Shown here: in pieces, positions 23,617-32,531 of the stretch
How positions within the stretch are numbered: the stretch's first letter is position 1
How the letters are laid out: every line of letters starts with the position of its first letter
DNA from: Fulvivirga sediminis
Lineage (GTDB): Bacteria > Bacteroidota > Bacteroidia > Cytophagales > Cyclobacteriaceae
Assembly: GCF_016757215.1 (NCBI RefSeq)
Contig: NZ_JAESIY010000005.1
Span: forward strand, 62,001 to 126,000
Direction of reading: 5' to 3'
Length of the DNA stretch: 64,000 nucleotides
Notes under the pieces: generated by a model
The model's database searches: none
The model's input: only the letters and a program-made list of their open reading frames with translations
What the model was told of the DNA's origin: nothing
Program-made: the position numbers and the translations under genes

Positions 23617-25827
23617 TTATTTTCCCCCAATTACACTGAACTCAACTCTTCGGTTCAATTCTCTTCCTTCTTTTTCATCATCGTTGCTGGCTAAAGGTCT
23701 CTCTTCTCCATAACCCACAGATGAAATTCTTCGGGAATCGATTCCTTTTTTCACTAAGTAATCTTTCACGGCGTTAGCTCGCTTTTGAGAAAGGAATTTA
23801 TTGTAATCTTTAGAACCAATATTATCTGTATGGCCGGAAATCTCAATATGCATTCCTGGGTTTTGAGACATCATACTTACCAGCTTATTAAGTTCATTAT
23901 AAGACTCCTGCTTAAAAGTGGCCTGATCAAAATTAAAGTAAATGTTCCTTAATACCGATCTGGTTCCCATTCTCAACTTACGCATCACCACTGTCTTGCT
24001 CATAGCTTGCGGCTCCTCTGTAGCAGCCTTTACCCCTACCCTCAAGGTCTGGAAAACATAACCTTCATCTTCTACAGACAAACTATAAACAACTGGTCTA
24101 GCATTGATTATTTTAAATTCAAATACTCCTGTGCTTAACCTGCTTCTTCCTGCTACTTGATTATCCTCCACACTGTTCATCGAAACTTTCGCGTCTAAAG
24201 GATTATTATCCTCGTCTACAACATTTACAGTAATAGTTACTGGCTGCAAATCAGGTTTCTTTTTAACTACAGGTTGCGGCTCCGGTGTTGGCTCAGGATC
24301 CGCTTTCGCCTGATTCTCTAACTCAACCTGCGGCTCTGGCTCTGGTTCAGTCTCTGGGTTTTCTTCTGAGACTAAGTTATTTTCCTCTGGCTCCATTTTC
24401 TCTAGCTGAGCAACAATCTCGGGCTCCTTATTCTTAAGAGGCTTGTCTTCTTGAACCAAATCTCTTCTAGTAGTTAAGTTTCTTAGGTTTTCATTTCCAG
24501 GAGGAACAGCCACCATATAGATATCGGTATATCCTTGACCATCCTCGCGAACAGAAGCATAATATCCTCTCATACCGTCCTTTGTACTTACAAAGTAAAT
24601 GTCGTCATCAGGTGTATTAATAGGATAACCTAAATTTTCAGGTTCACTCCAATTACCAGATGCACTATCATATACTGATCGGAAAATATCGTATCCTCCC
24701 ATCCCTTTTCTTCCTTGACTACTAAAATATAGTGTCTTACCATCATAGTCTATAAAAGGACCATCATCATCGTACGAAGTGTTGATTACCTCCCCAAGAT
24801 TTTTAGACCTCGTCCATTCCCCTACCTTATTTTTAGTACTGTAATAAATATCAATACCTCCATATCCACCAGGCCTATCACTAGCAAAAAACAATGTTTG
24901 CCCATCAGGAGAAATAGAAACTGCGTTTTCTTTGAAACCTTCTGAGTTAATGCTTTCACTTAATGGTTCTGGAGTACTCCATGTATCGTCCTCATTTCTT
25001 TCAGAAATATAAATATCTCCATTGTTATCATCTTTATAAATAAATAGCTGATTACCATCTGCAGAAAGTGCCAGGTTAGAACCATGGTATTCGGTATTGA
25101 TTACTTCTCCAATGTTTTGAGCATAAGTCCACTTACCATTTTCCTTATGTGAAATAAATATATCTTCATATGGTTTGTTATCAGGGGCCACGTTAGGGTT
25201 TAAGTTACCATCTCTTCTACGGGAAGTAAACACCATTGTGGTTTCATCTTCATTTAACACAGGAGCATAATCTTCAAATTCTGAATTAACCGCGTTACCA
25301 ATGTTAACAATAGAGAAATGTGATGGGTTGGCTACAAATTCAATAGCATTTTCACATTCATATATTCTTCTTTCTACCTCTGACAATGCTGTTTTATCTC
25401 GGCCACGGTAACCATCTCTAGATATTAATTTGTTTCTATACCTTCCGTAATAATCAAGGGCTTTTTCAAATTCCATTCCATATTGATAACTCCTACCAAT
25501 GTGGTACATGATATCAAACTTGTATTCAGCATCCAATTTTAAAACCTGTAGTAAGTAGGGTACTGCCTTTTCTTTTCCAACGGTTCTTAGAAAAGCATCA
25601 CCAGCCATATAATTTGCCTTAATATTGGTAGGATCAACCTCAGCAGCCAAAACATACATATCTCTTGCCTGATCCAAAGCCTGGGTTTGAGCCATAATTT
25701 CTTCGGCCGTTATCACATAATCTTCTGCAAGCTTTTTGCTTTCAGGGTCAACATCCTGAGAGAATCCAACACGGGTTAAACTAGAAAAGAGTATAGAAAA
25801 AAATAAAAATTTAAGCCCTTTATGCAT
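23617..25827 (-). CDS. PorE-like TPR/PD40/CRD/OmpA periplasmic protein
   Basis: A 736-residue exported protein. After a signal peptide (MHKGLKFLFFSILFSSL) come TPR-like helices (about 25-145), a PD40/WD40-like beta-propeller with repeated units such as FASDRPGGYGGIDIYYS and YFSSQGRKGMGGYDIFRS (about 165-440), a Pro/Glu-rich linker, a carboxypeptidase-regulatory-like beta domain (about 525-600) and an OmpA peptidoglycan-binding domain (about 625-730, with HIEISGHTDNIGS and RANAVKDYLVKKG). This order matches PorE of the type IX secretion system, which binds peptidoglycan; similar proteins exist as paralogues, so the symbol is withheld. The ATG at 25827 replaces an in-frame TTG at 25851. Confidence 0.82.
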   Translation of the reverse strand: MHKGLKFLFFSILFSSLTRVGFSQDVDPESKKLAEDYVITAEEIMAQTQALDQARDMYVLAAEVDPTNIKANYMAGDAFLRTVGKEKAVPYLLQVLKLDAEYKFDIMYHIGRSYQYGMEFEKALDYYGRYRNKLISRDGYRGRDKTALSEVERRIYECENAIEFVANPSHFSIVNIGNAVNSEFEDYAPVLNEDETTMVFTSRRRDGNLNPNVAPDNKPYEDIFISHKENGKWTYAQNIGEVINTEYHGSNLALSADGNQLFIYKDDNNGDIYISERNEDDTWSTPEPLSESINSEGFKENAVSISPDGQTLFFASDRPGGYGGIDIYYSTKNKVGEWTRSKNLGEVINTSYDDDGPFIDYDGKTLYFSSQGRKGMGGYDIFRSVYDSASGNWSEPENLGYPINTPDDDIYFVSTKDGMRGYYASVREDGQGYTDIYMVAVPPGNENLRNLTTRRDLVQEDKPLKNKEPEIVAQLEKMEPEENNLVSEENPETEPEPEPQVELENQAKADPEPTPEPQPVVKKKPDLQPVTITVNVVDEDNNPLDAKVSMNSVEDNQVAGRSRLSTGVFEFKIINARPVVYSLSVEDEGYVFQTLRVGVKAATEEPQAMSKTVVMRKLRMGTRSVLRNIYFNFDQATFKQESYNELNKLVSMMSQNPGMHIEISGHTDNIGSKDYNKFLSQKRANAVKDYLVKKGIDSRRISSVGYGEERPLASNDDEKEGRELNRRVEFSVIGGK

Positions 25828-25942
25828 TTTGTAATGATATTTGCTCCCCAATTTAAAAAAAATTAGTTTAAAAAAAATCAGCCTAAGCCACCTGGAAGTA
25901 ACATTAACTCAATTAACGGTTAAAAATAAACCATAATTGTCA

Positions 25943-25959
25943 TTAAAGTATTACTTTAA
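25943..25959. promoter_or_regulatory. 17-bp perfect palindrome in a divergent promoter region
   Basis: TTAAAGTA, one T, and TACTTTAA form a perfect 8-1-8 palindrome about 115 bases upstream of the porE-like gene and 58 bases upstream of ysxC. Symmetry of this length with an odd centre suits a dimeric repressor or activator. The surrounding 190-base gap is very AT-rich and shows no other recognisable feature. Confidence 0.4.
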
Positions 25960-26016
25960 GTTAAAAAATATAAGTAAGCTTAAAAAAAACCTAATATAAA
26001 TAATTGTTCTCATAAA

Positions 26017-26616
26017 ATGAAAATCAAAAAAGCGAGTTTTATAACCAGTAGTAGCGATTACACGCAATGCCCTCCTACAGGGTTACCGGAATTCGCATTT
26101 ATAGGCAGGTCTAACGTAGGCAAGTCCTCACTAATTAATATGCTTACTAATCATGGTAAGCTAGCGAAGGTTTCCGGGAGACCAGGAAAAACACAGTTAA
26201 TTAACCATTTTCTCATTAACGATGAGTGGTACTTGGTAGATTTACCTGGCTACGGATGGGCCAAAGTAGCTAAATCAGAAAAAGAAAAATGGGGAGCTAT
26301 GATACATGACTATCTAAAGCTTAGAGAAAACTTAGGTTGTATCTTTGTTTTAATAGATTCACGTTTAGACCCTCAACCCATTGATGTTGAATTCATTAAC
26401 TGGTTAGGGGAGGAACAAATCCCTTTTGCTCTTATCTTTACAAAATCTGATAAGCAATCTAAAAACAAAACACAATCGGCCATAGCCAAGTATAAACGCT
26501 ATTTACGTCAGTTTTGGGAAGAATTGCCTCCTACTTTTGTAACTTCATCTATGAAGGGTGAGGGTAAAGAAGAATTATTAATGTATTTACAACAATTGAT
26601 TTCTACTGTTAAATAG
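26017..26616 (+). CDS. ysxC: Ribosome biogenesis GTPase YsxC/EngB
   Basis: A 199-residue GTPase for maturation of the large ribosomal subunit. G1 GRSNVGKSS, G3 DLPGYG and G4 TKSDK are all present and correctly spaced, with the family start FITSSSDYTQCPP. Length is normal. It faces the divergent porE-like gene across 190 bases and is followed, 54 bases later, by a DUF5606 gene that has its own -7 element. Confidence 0.94.
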   Translation: MKIKKASFITSSSDYTQCPPTGLPEFAFIGRSNVGKSSLINMLTNHGKLAKVSGRPGKTQLINHFLINDEWYLVDLPGYGWAKVAKSEKEKWGAMIHDYLKLRENLGCIFVLIDSRLDPQPIDVEFINWLGEEQIPFALIFTKSDKQSKNKTQSAIAKYKRYLRQFWEELPPTFVTSSMKGEGKEELLMYLQQLISTVK

Positions 26617-26629
26617 AAAAAATATTGAT

Positions 26630-26637
26630 TAATTTTG
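26630..26637 (+). promoter_or_regulatory. Bacteroidetes -7 element before the DUF5606 gene
   Basis: TAATTTTG, followed by CAC, matches TAnnTTTG; it begins 14 bases after the ysxC stop and ends 33 bases before the ATG at 26671. No good -33 TTTG is found at the usual 19-21 base distance, so recognition may rest mainly on the -7 box. Confidence 0.5.
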
Positions 26638-26670
26638 CACTCCAAATAAAAACACAACATTAAGAAGTAT

Positions 26671-27105
26671 ATGGACTATAGTGATATCGCATCAGTTTCT
26701 GGAAAAGGAGGACTTTTTAAAATTGTAAAACCTACTCGTACAGGAGTTATTTTGGAGTCTTTGGACGACAAAAAACAAAAATTAGTAGCTAGCGCTACCC
26801 AAAGAATTTCTGTACTTAGTGACATATCTATTTATACCACTGACCAAGAAGGCTCAACTCCTTTAGCTGAAGTGTTTAAGAAAATATATCAAGAATTTAA
26901 TGATGATCTTGGTGTAACAAGCACTTCTTCTCCTGATGAACTTAAAGCTTTCCTTAAGCACATAATACCAGATTATGATCCTCAAAGAGTATATGTATCT
27001 GATATTAAAAAAGTGATAAACTGGTACGGAGCTCTCATTGAAAATGCACCTGAAATACTTAGTGCTGAAGACAAGGAAGAAAAAGAAGATACAAAAAAAG
27101 ACTAA
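26671..27105 (+). CDS. DUF5606 family protein
   Basis: A 144-residue cytosolic protein of a Bacteroidetes-restricted family. The N-terminal half (SVSGKGGLFKIVKPTRTGVI and ESLDDKKQKLVASATQRISV) forms a small beta barrel resembling a nucleic-acid- or ligand-binding SH3-like domain; the C-terminal half is helical (SSPDELKAFLKHIIPDYD, then VYVSDIKKVINWYGALI) with an acidic Lys/Glu tail. Function is unknown; its wide conservation and position next to ysxC hint at a housekeeping role, possibly with RNA or ribosomes, which is inference. Confidence 0.85.
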   Translation: MDYSDIASVSGKGGLFKIVKPTRTGVILESLDDKKQKLVASATQRISVLSDISIYTTDQEGSTPLAEVFKKIYQEFNDDLGVTSTSSPDELKAFLKHIIPDYDPQRVYVSDIKKVINWYGALIENAPEILSAEDKEEKEDTKKD

Positions 27106-27114
27106 CTCAGTTGA

Positions 27115-27426
27115 ATGACGAATAAAGAGCTAGACTATACATTACAGCTAGTAAATAAAGATCTCTCTTTAGAAAAAAATACTTTGCCGGAATCTGTTAA
27201 CAACTTTGATGAAATCAGAGAAAAACTGATTCCGGTAATTAAGTATTTACTCAATAAGGATTTTAATAGACTACTGACTTCTCTTTACAGAATAGACGTA
27301 GATGAGCATAAAGTAAAAGAAGTTATATCCTTAGAAACCCCTGATCAACTAGCCTCATCGCTTACTGACCTTATCTTACAACGAGAATTGCAAAAGGCAG
27401 TAACCCGTATTAAATATCAAAGTTAA
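27115..27426 (+). CDS. Small conserved-type helical protein, function unknown
   Basis: A 103-residue soluble protein without signal peptide or membrane segment. Helices dominate ([19 protein letters not shown] and [20 protein letters not shown]). I do not recognise a named family; small proteins of this pattern ([21 protein letters not shown]) are found in other Cytophagales. It starts 9 bases after the DUF5606 stop, so it is co-transcribed with it, and its stop overlaps the convergent fbp gene by 4 bases. Confidence 0.7.
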   Translation: MTNKELDYTLQLVNKDLSLEKNTLPESVNNFDEIREKLIPVIKYLLNKDFNRLLTSLYRIDVDEHKVKEVISLETPDQLASSLTDLILQRELQKAVTRIKYQS

Positions 27427-28412
27427 TTATAGAAAGAAATGGCTTTTTCTACCATCTTTTTACTGCCAATGAACAGTGGTACTCTTTGATGAAACTCTTC
27501 GGGTTGTATTTCCAAAATCCTTCTTCTACCATCTGACGCCTCTCCTCCTGCCTGCTCCACAATAAACGCTAAAGCATTACACTCATACAGCAACCTTAAC
27601 TTACCTGCTGGCGAAGCTTCCGTGGAAGGATAAATATATATGCCTCCCTTTAATAAATTTCGATGAAAATCAGCCACCAATGATCCTATATACCTGGCTG
27701 ACATGGAATTGCTTTTACAATACTCAACATAGTCTTTAACAGGTTTTTCAAAACCATTATAACCACCTTCATTGATAGAGTATATCTTGCCATCTTCAGG
27801 AATGATCATATCAGGATGAGATAGGAAATATTCTCCAAGAGAGGCTTCATAAGTGAAGCCATTCACACCATGCCCGGTAGTATAAACTAACATGGTAGAA
27901 GAACCATATAATAAATAGCCAGCCGCCACCTGCTCCTGCCCCTTTTGCAGCACATCTTCCTTGGTAATTGGAGTTCCTACGGGAGTAAAACGCCTATAAA
28001 CAGAAAAAATAGTTCCTACAGATACATTAACATCTATATTTGAGGATCCATCCAAGGGATCAATTGCAATCACATACTTACCTTCATTTTGTAAATCTGT
28101 AATTTCTTCGTCCTCCTCAGACACAATGGCGCAGGCCTCACCCCCCTTAGTAAGGGCACGAATAAACCTAATGTTAGCAAGAACATCTAGCTTTTGCTGA
28201 TCTTCACCTTGAATATTTTGAGAACCTATAGGCCCTATAATATTAATGAGACCAGCTTTATTTATCTCCCTATTTACTACTTTTCCGGCTAGCGCAATAT
28301 CCCTCAGCAACTGAGACAATTCACCTGTAGCATATTGAAACTCATCCTGCTTTTTCTTGATAAATCTATCCAGGGTAGTACCGATGGGTAAGGCAATCCT
28401 AGAGTCCTCCAT
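27423..28412 (-). CDS. fbp: Class 1 fructose-1,6-bisphosphatase
   Basis: A 329-residue gluconeogenic enzyme that hydrolyses fructose 1,6-bisphosphate to fructose 6-phosphate. Metal-site motifs are clear: [11 protein letters not shown] and [20 protein letters not shown], followed by the FBPase signature around [19 protein letters not shown] and [21 protein letters not shown]. Length is typical for the class 1 type. The ATG at 28412 is preceded by AGGAC-free AT-rich sequence; about 90 bases separate it from the divergent aspartate kinase gene. Confidence 0.95.
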   Translation of the reverse strand: MEDSRIALPIGTTLDRFIKKKQDEFQYATGELSQLLRDIALAGKVVNREINKAGLINIIGPIGSQNIQGEDQQKLDVLANIRFIRALTKGGEACAIVSEEDEEITDLQNEGKYVIAIDPLDGSSNIDVNVSVGTIFSVYRRFTPVGTPITKEDVLQKGQEQVAAGYLLYGSSTMLVYTTGHGVNGFTYEASLGEYFLSHPDMIIPEDGKIYSINEGGYNGFEKPVKDYVEYCKSNSMSARYIGSLVADFHRNLLKGGIYIYPSTEASPAGKLRLLYECNALAFIVEQAGGEASDGRRRILEIQPEEFHQRVPLFIGSKKMVEKAISFYN

Positions 28413-28504
28413 AAATGAGCAAAGTCTTTAGTTTTTAAAATATTAGATGCAACTTGGTGCTTTAAAATAAACACTAAAAAATTACCGTCCAATTTTTAGT
28501 CCTT

Positions 28505-29755
28505 ATGAAAGTATTTAAGTTTGGTGGTGCCTCTATAAAAAATGCACAGGCTATTAGGAATATGTGCGAGATAGTTTCCAACCACAAAGAGGCCAAGCTA
28601 CTAGTGGTAGTATCAGCTATGGGAAAAAGTACTAATAATCTAGAACTACTCCTTGAAGAAAGAACAAATGAAACTGCCTCTGATAAGAATTTAGCCAACC
28701 TTCTTGAGTTTCATGTGTCAATATGCGAAGATCTATTCCCAACGGATCATGATATTTTTAATTATCTTAAGAATCAGATATCAGAGTTAAAGGTTGCACT
28801 GCAATCTCCAGCTGACTATAATGAAATATACGACCAGGTAGTTTCAAAAGGTGAGTTGATATCATCAAATATAATTACAGCTTACCTTAATCATTGCGGC
28901 ACCTCATCTCTTTGGGTTGACGCCAGAGAATATGTAAGAACAGACAATAACTTTAGAGAAGGTCATGTAGATTGGAAGCTTACGGAAGAGCTGATCAGAC
29001 ATGATATAGAAAGCCTTGCTCTCAGCAATGTACTGGTAACGCAAGGATTTATCGGCAGAGCTCAAAACGGGCTCACTACTACCTTGGGCCGAGAAGGCTC
29101 CGATTTCTCAGCAGCTATCTTTGCTTCATGCCTGTCTGCTGAATCCGTTACGGTATGGAAAGATGTACCTGGAATTCTGAATGGAGACCCTAAACTGGTA
29201 AAAGATGCCATTCTTTTTGATGAACTTCCTTATCAGGAAGCAGCAGAAATGACCTATTATGGAGCAACTGTAATTCACCCAAAAACAATAAAACCTCTAG
29301 CTAATAAAGGGATTCCTTTACATGTAAAAAGCTTTGATCATCCCAGTGAACCAGGCACTTTAATTCATGACTGCAAGTTAAAAGAAAACCAGCCTCCTAC
29401 TATTATCATCAAAAATGATCAGTGCCTTATTTCTTTTAAAGTAATAGATTTCACTTTCGTGAATGAAGATAATCTGAGTCTTATTTTCAAAACACTATCT
29501 GACAATAACATTAAAATTAATATCATGCAGAATTCTGCCATATCGTTCTCAATAGTAATTGATAACGATACGAGTAAAATTCAAAAACTGGTATTATCAT
29601 TGAAAGATCACTTTGACATAAGATACAACAATGGCTTACAGCTGATCACACTGAAAAACTATCAACAAGAAACCCTTGATTCATATAGAAATAATGAAAA
29701 AATCCTTTTAGAACAGATCTCCAGAAAAAACTACAGGGCACTAATCAACCCTTGA
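28505..29755 (+). CDS. Aspartate kinase, monofunctional
   Basis: A 416-residue enzyme that phosphorylates aspartate at the head of the lysine, threonine and methionine pathway. The kinase signature KVFKFGGASIKNA is at the N-terminus, with LLVVVSAMGKSTNNL and TTLGREGSDFSAA forming the nucleotide and aspartate sites. The C-terminal third (about 300-416) holds two ACT-like regulatory segments (LISFKVIDFTFVNEDNL and IKINIMQNSAISFSIVI), so feedback control is likely. No homoserine dehydrogenase domain is fused. Its last 15 bases overlap the convergent phosphatase gene. Confidence 0.92.
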   Translation: MKVFKFGGASIKNAQAIRNMCEIVSNHKEAKLLVVVSAMGKSTNNLELLLEERTNETASDKNLANLLEFHVSICEDLFPTDHDIFNYLKNQISELKVALQSPADYNEIYDQVVSKGELISSNIITAYLNHCGTSSLWVDAREYVRTDNNFREGHVDWKLTEELIRHDIESLALSNVLVTQGFIGRAQNGLTTTLGREGSDFSAAIFASCLSAESVTVWKDVPGILNGDPKLVKDAILFDELPYQEAAEMTYYGATVIHPKTIKPLANKGIPLHVKSFDHPSEPGTLIHDCKLKENQPPTIIIKNDQCLISFKVIDFTFVNEDNLSLIFKTLSDNNIKINIMQNSAISFSIVIDNDTSKIQKLVLSLKDHFDIRYNNGLQLITLKNYQQETLDSYRNNEKILLEQISRKNYRALINP

Positions 29756-30241
29756 GGTTGAGGCAGTAATATCATGCTTATCGATAAGGAATTCAAGAAA
29801 ACTCTCAACTGATCTGTCTACTATTTCAAAAACGTGTTGAAAGCCAGCCTCTCCTCCAAAATATGGATCAGGCACGTCTTCACCGTTAAAATCAGCATCA
29901 AAATCGCGCATTAGATAGAATTTATCTACATAGTGCTGGTTCTGGTCATGCCTTTCAATTACCTCATGGTTAGCCTTATCCATAGTAACGATATAGTCAA
30001 AGGTCTTAAAATCCACTTTAGAAAACTGCCTGGCCTCATGATCAAGAATGATTCCATTCTCCTTGGCATTAGCCACCGTTCGTGGATCGGGCTGCTCACC
30101 AATATGATATTGACTTGTGCCACAAGAGTCTACATTAAAGAGATCAGCTATGCCTCTTTTTTTAATTTTATCAGAAAATATACCTTCAGCCAGTGGTGAA
30201 CGGCAAATATTTCCCAGACACACAAATAATACATTTATCAT
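29741..30241 (-). CDS. Low-molecular-weight protein-tyrosine phosphatase
   Basis: A 166-residue cytosolic phosphatase. The catalytic P-loop VCLGNICRSPLAEG (nucleophilic Cys then Arg) is at residues 7-20 and the general acid is in VPDPYFGG near residue 125; the DFKTFDYIVTMDKAN block is also typical. Such enzymes reverse tyrosine phosphorylation, often of capsule-control BY-kinases, but no BY-kinase is in this window. The ATG at 30241 puts the P-loop at its normal distance from the start; the longer frame to 30307 adds an unrelated 22 residues. Confidence 0.92.
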   Translation of the reverse strand: MINVLFVCLGNICRSPLAEGIFSDKIKKRGIADLFNVDSCGTSQYHIGEQPDPRTVANAKENGIILDHEARQFSKVDFKTFDYIVTMDKANHEVIERHDQNQHYVDKFYLMRDFDADFNGEDVPDPYFGGEAGFQHVFEIVDRSVESFLEFLIDKHDITASTSRVD

Positions 30242-30420
30242 ATTACAAGAGATTGTTAAGTGAGCATTAGTTAATACAAATAAAGGCCATAATACCCATT
30301 TTGTCACATTAAAGATTATTAATCAACAAAAGATTTGGCAAACGGTTACTTATCTCTTCTTTGTAATATTAAACGGTACATAGCACTTTTTTTACTCACC
30401 TGTTTAGTATGGTTAGTTGA

Positions 30421-30448
30421 AGCCGCCTTTGAAAAAAGGCGGCTTTTC
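30421..30448 (+). terminator. Strong rho-independent terminator with no plus-strand gene before it
   Basis: AGCCGCCTTT (30421-30430) pairs with AAAGGCGGCT (30435-30444) around a GAAA tetraloop, followed by TTTTC and TTTT. It reads on the plus strand but the upstream gene is on the minus strand, so it must end a short transcript starting somewhere in 30242-30420, or act as an attenuator 28 bases before the enoyl-CoA hydratase start. Confidence 0.8.
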
Positions 30449-30476
30449 ATTTTATTGAGGATAAAATCCTTATGTA

Positions 30477-31250
30477 ATGAAATATATACAACTTACTGAA
30501 CAATACCGTCCCTATGTATCTCTGATACAAATCAACCGACCTAAAGAGCTAAATGCCTTAAATACGGAGCTAATGCAAGAGCTGAGCCAAACGCTTAACT
30601 CGCTTGATGCAAATACCCATGTAAGGGCCATTATTATAACTGGTAATGAAAAAGCTTTTGCAGCCGGTGCTGACATCAAACAAATGGCTGATAAAAGTAC
30701 CATAGATATGTTAGCGATAGACCAATTTAAAACTTGGGATATCATAAAAAAAACAAAAAAGCCTCTTATTGCTGCGGTGTCAGGTTTTGCTCTAGGTGGT
30801 GGCTGCGAACTGGCCATGACCTGTGACATGATTGTCGCTTCTGAAACTGCCAAGTTTGGGCAACCGGAAATAAAAATAGGAATAATGCCCGGTGCAGGTG
30901 GCACCCAAAGACTTACCAAAGCCATAGGAAAAGCCAGAGCTATGGAAATGGTACTCACCGGAAGTTTCATCTCTGGTGATGAAGCATTAAAATATGGTTT
31001 AATAAATAAGGTAGTACCGGTAGAAATATATTTGCAGGAGGCTGTTAACCTGGCTGAAAGCATAGCTTCTATGTCTCCAATAGCAGCTCAGCTCGCCAAA
31101 GAAGCCGTTAATAGAGCCTTTGAAACCCACTTAGACGAAGGGCTACATTTCGAAAGGAAAAACTTTTATTTGACATTTTCTTCCGAAGATCAGAAAGAGG
31201 GTATGCAAGCTTTTATAGAAAAGAGAAAACCAGATTATAAAGGCCAATAA
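30477..31250 (+). CDS. Enoyl-CoA hydratase/isomerase family protein
   Basis: A 257-residue crotonase-fold enzyme, probably hydrating trans-2-enoyl-CoA in fatty acid beta-oxidation. The oxyanion-hole segment ALGGGCELAMTCDMI and the second block FGQPEIKIGIMPGAGGTQRL carry the two family glutamates (in GCELA and in QPEIK), as in true hydratases rather than isomerases. AAGADIKQMA is the CoA-binding loop. It stands alone: a terminator lies before it and a bidirectional one after it. GAGG, the likely ribosome site, falls in a small AGGAT/ATCCT hairpin at 30458-30470. Confidence 0.92.
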   Translation: MKYIQLTEQYRPYVSLIQINRPKELNALNTELMQELSQTLNSLDANTHVRAIIITGNEKAFAAGADIKQMADKSTIDMLAIDQFKTWDIIKKTKKPLIAAVSGFALGGGCELAMTCDMIVASETAKFGQPEIKIGIMPGAGGTQRLTKAIGKARAMEMVLTGSFISGDEALKYGLINKVVPVEIYLQEAVNLAESIASMSPIAAQLAKEAVNRAFETHLDEGLHFERKNFYLTFSSEDQKEGMQAFIEKRKPDYKGQ

Positions 31251-31252
31251 AG

Positions 31253-31284
31253 AAGGGCTGTCTTCAAAAAAGACAGCCCTTTAT
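31253..31284. terminator. Bidirectional terminator between two convergent genes
   Basis: AAGGGCTGTCTT (31253-31264) and AAGACAGCCCTT (31270-31281) form a 12-base perfect stem around CAAAA. The plus-strand side continues TTTA and lies 2 bases after the hydratase stop; the minus-strand side serves the DUF6588 gene ending at 31306. Confidence 0.82.
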
Positions 31285-31305
31285 CATATTTTGACTCAAA
31301 AAAAA

Positions 31306-32340
31306 TTATCTCACAGCAAAACCAAAACCCACACTAAGCACATCATATTGCTGCACGGTGTAGTCGGCATGAAGGGTAACTATTGCTAATTTAAGTCTGA
31401 AACCAGCATTCAACTTCACGCCTCCTTCTTTAAACGATAAGTCTATAGGATTACTGACTGACTCAGAATTTCCAAAATCATCTCTCACCACATAATCTCC
31501 CTTGAGTTTAATTTTAGACCTAACTCTATTAAAACCCACTCCTCCATAAACAGTAAGGACAGAGATTTTTTTAGAGATAGTGGCCTGTCCTGTCAAGGTG
31601 TTTACATCTAACTGTCCTAGTCCATTATTGGTATAAACTCCACCTCCGGTCGTATTCACCTCTTCATCAAAAGGAATATCAAAACTCACACTTGTATACC
31701 CTACAAATGCAGACAGATCAAAAGGCAGATTTTTAATACCTGGTATATGCTGTTTAATATCATGCATTACTCCAAAACCAATGAGTTTAAAGCTCCCATC
31801 TTCTACATCTACTTCAGGGGTCCATCTAATTTTTATATCAGTATTTTTAATAATACCTATACCCAGCTGAGCCATAGGTACCGGCACTACACTCATAGGC
31901 ATATCGTTTTTAATATCTATTACACTAGCAGGTCCATCAAATTCACCTGAAAACGTTCTCCCTTCATGAGTATAACTATACGCATATCTTGGCTCTTCAT
32001 CTCTACCAAACATAGTAGGGGCTGCATCAGGAGACAATAAGGTAAGAGAGGAATTTTGACCAACTCGGGAAGGGTTATAGCTTAAATCTTTGTCTGGAAC
32101 GAAAGCCCCGTTCACTGTAACTGTCAGGTCAAAACCTAAAGTTTTATGAGCTTTAGCTGTATTGAGCCAGCCGCTTCCTAAGCCTGTACCAAAGCCTTTC
32201 ATAAATGGCTGCACGTACCCCTCCGCCAATGCATTAGCATTTTCAGTTCCGGCTTGTATCAAATTACTTAAATCGTCTTGTGCCGATGCCAAAAGAGGCA
32301 TAAATACACTTAAAAGAATTATAATGTATACTTTTCTCAT
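31306..32340 (-). CDS. DUF6588 family outer-membrane-type beta protein
   Basis: A 344-residue exported protein. The signal peptide (MRKVYIIILLSVFMPLLASA) is followed by a helical start (LSNLIQAGTENANALAEGYV) and then amphipathic beta strands throughout, ending in the aromatic VQQYDVLSVGFGFAVR, which fits a beta barrel inserted in the outer membrane. The GFGTGLGSGWLNTAKAHK segment is typical of DUF6588. Function is unknown. It is a single gene with a terminator behind it and about 190 bases to the divergent perR-like gene. Confidence 0.8.
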   Translation of the reverse strand: MRKVYIIILLSVFMPLLASAQDDLSNLIQAGTENANALAEGYVQPFMKGFGTGLGSGWLNTAKAHKTLGFDLTVTVNGAFVPDKDLSYNPSRVGQNSSLTLLSPDAAPTMFGRDEEPRYAYSYTHEGRTFSGEFDGPASVIDIKNDMPMSVVPVPMAQLGIGIIKNTDIKIRWTPEVDVEDGSFKLIGFGVMHDIKQHIPGIKNLPFDLSAFVGYTSVSFDIPFDEEVNTTGGGVYTNNGLGQLDVNTLTGQATISKKISVLTVYGGVGFNRVRSKIKLKGDYVVRDDFGNSESVSNPIDLSFKEGGVKLNAGFRLKLAIVTLHADYTVQQYDVLSVGFGFAVR

Positions 32341-32497
32341 TGTATAAAGATGCTATTTATTTTGCTTAAAAAAATCAAAATTCGCAGATAATGCGCTGTA
32401 TATCTTGATATTAATAGCACGGAAGTGGTAACCGAAAATAATCTCCGCCACTTTGCTATTTGGAAAGCTTTTGCCTAGCTTTGTAACATATTTTCCT

Positions 32498-32518
32498 AAA
32501 TAGGAATAATTCTTATTT
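32498..32518. promoter_or_regulatory. PerR/Fur-box-like palindrome before the Fur-family gene
   Basis: A 21-base near-perfect palindrome (arms AAATAGGAAT and ATTCTTATTT around one A; 9 of 10 pairs match). Its core TAGGAATAATTCTTA has the 7-1-7 form of Fur-family boxes and resembles the PerR consensus TTATAATnATTATAA. It ends 13 bases before the TTG start of the Fur-family gene, a position that suits autorepression. Confidence 0.6.
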
Positions 32519-32531
32519 AAGAACAGTTGTT

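Noticed and set aside
30242-30420. A tRNA gene in this gap
   Set aside because: No T-loop consensus or acceptor stem is found; only the terminator stem is convincing.
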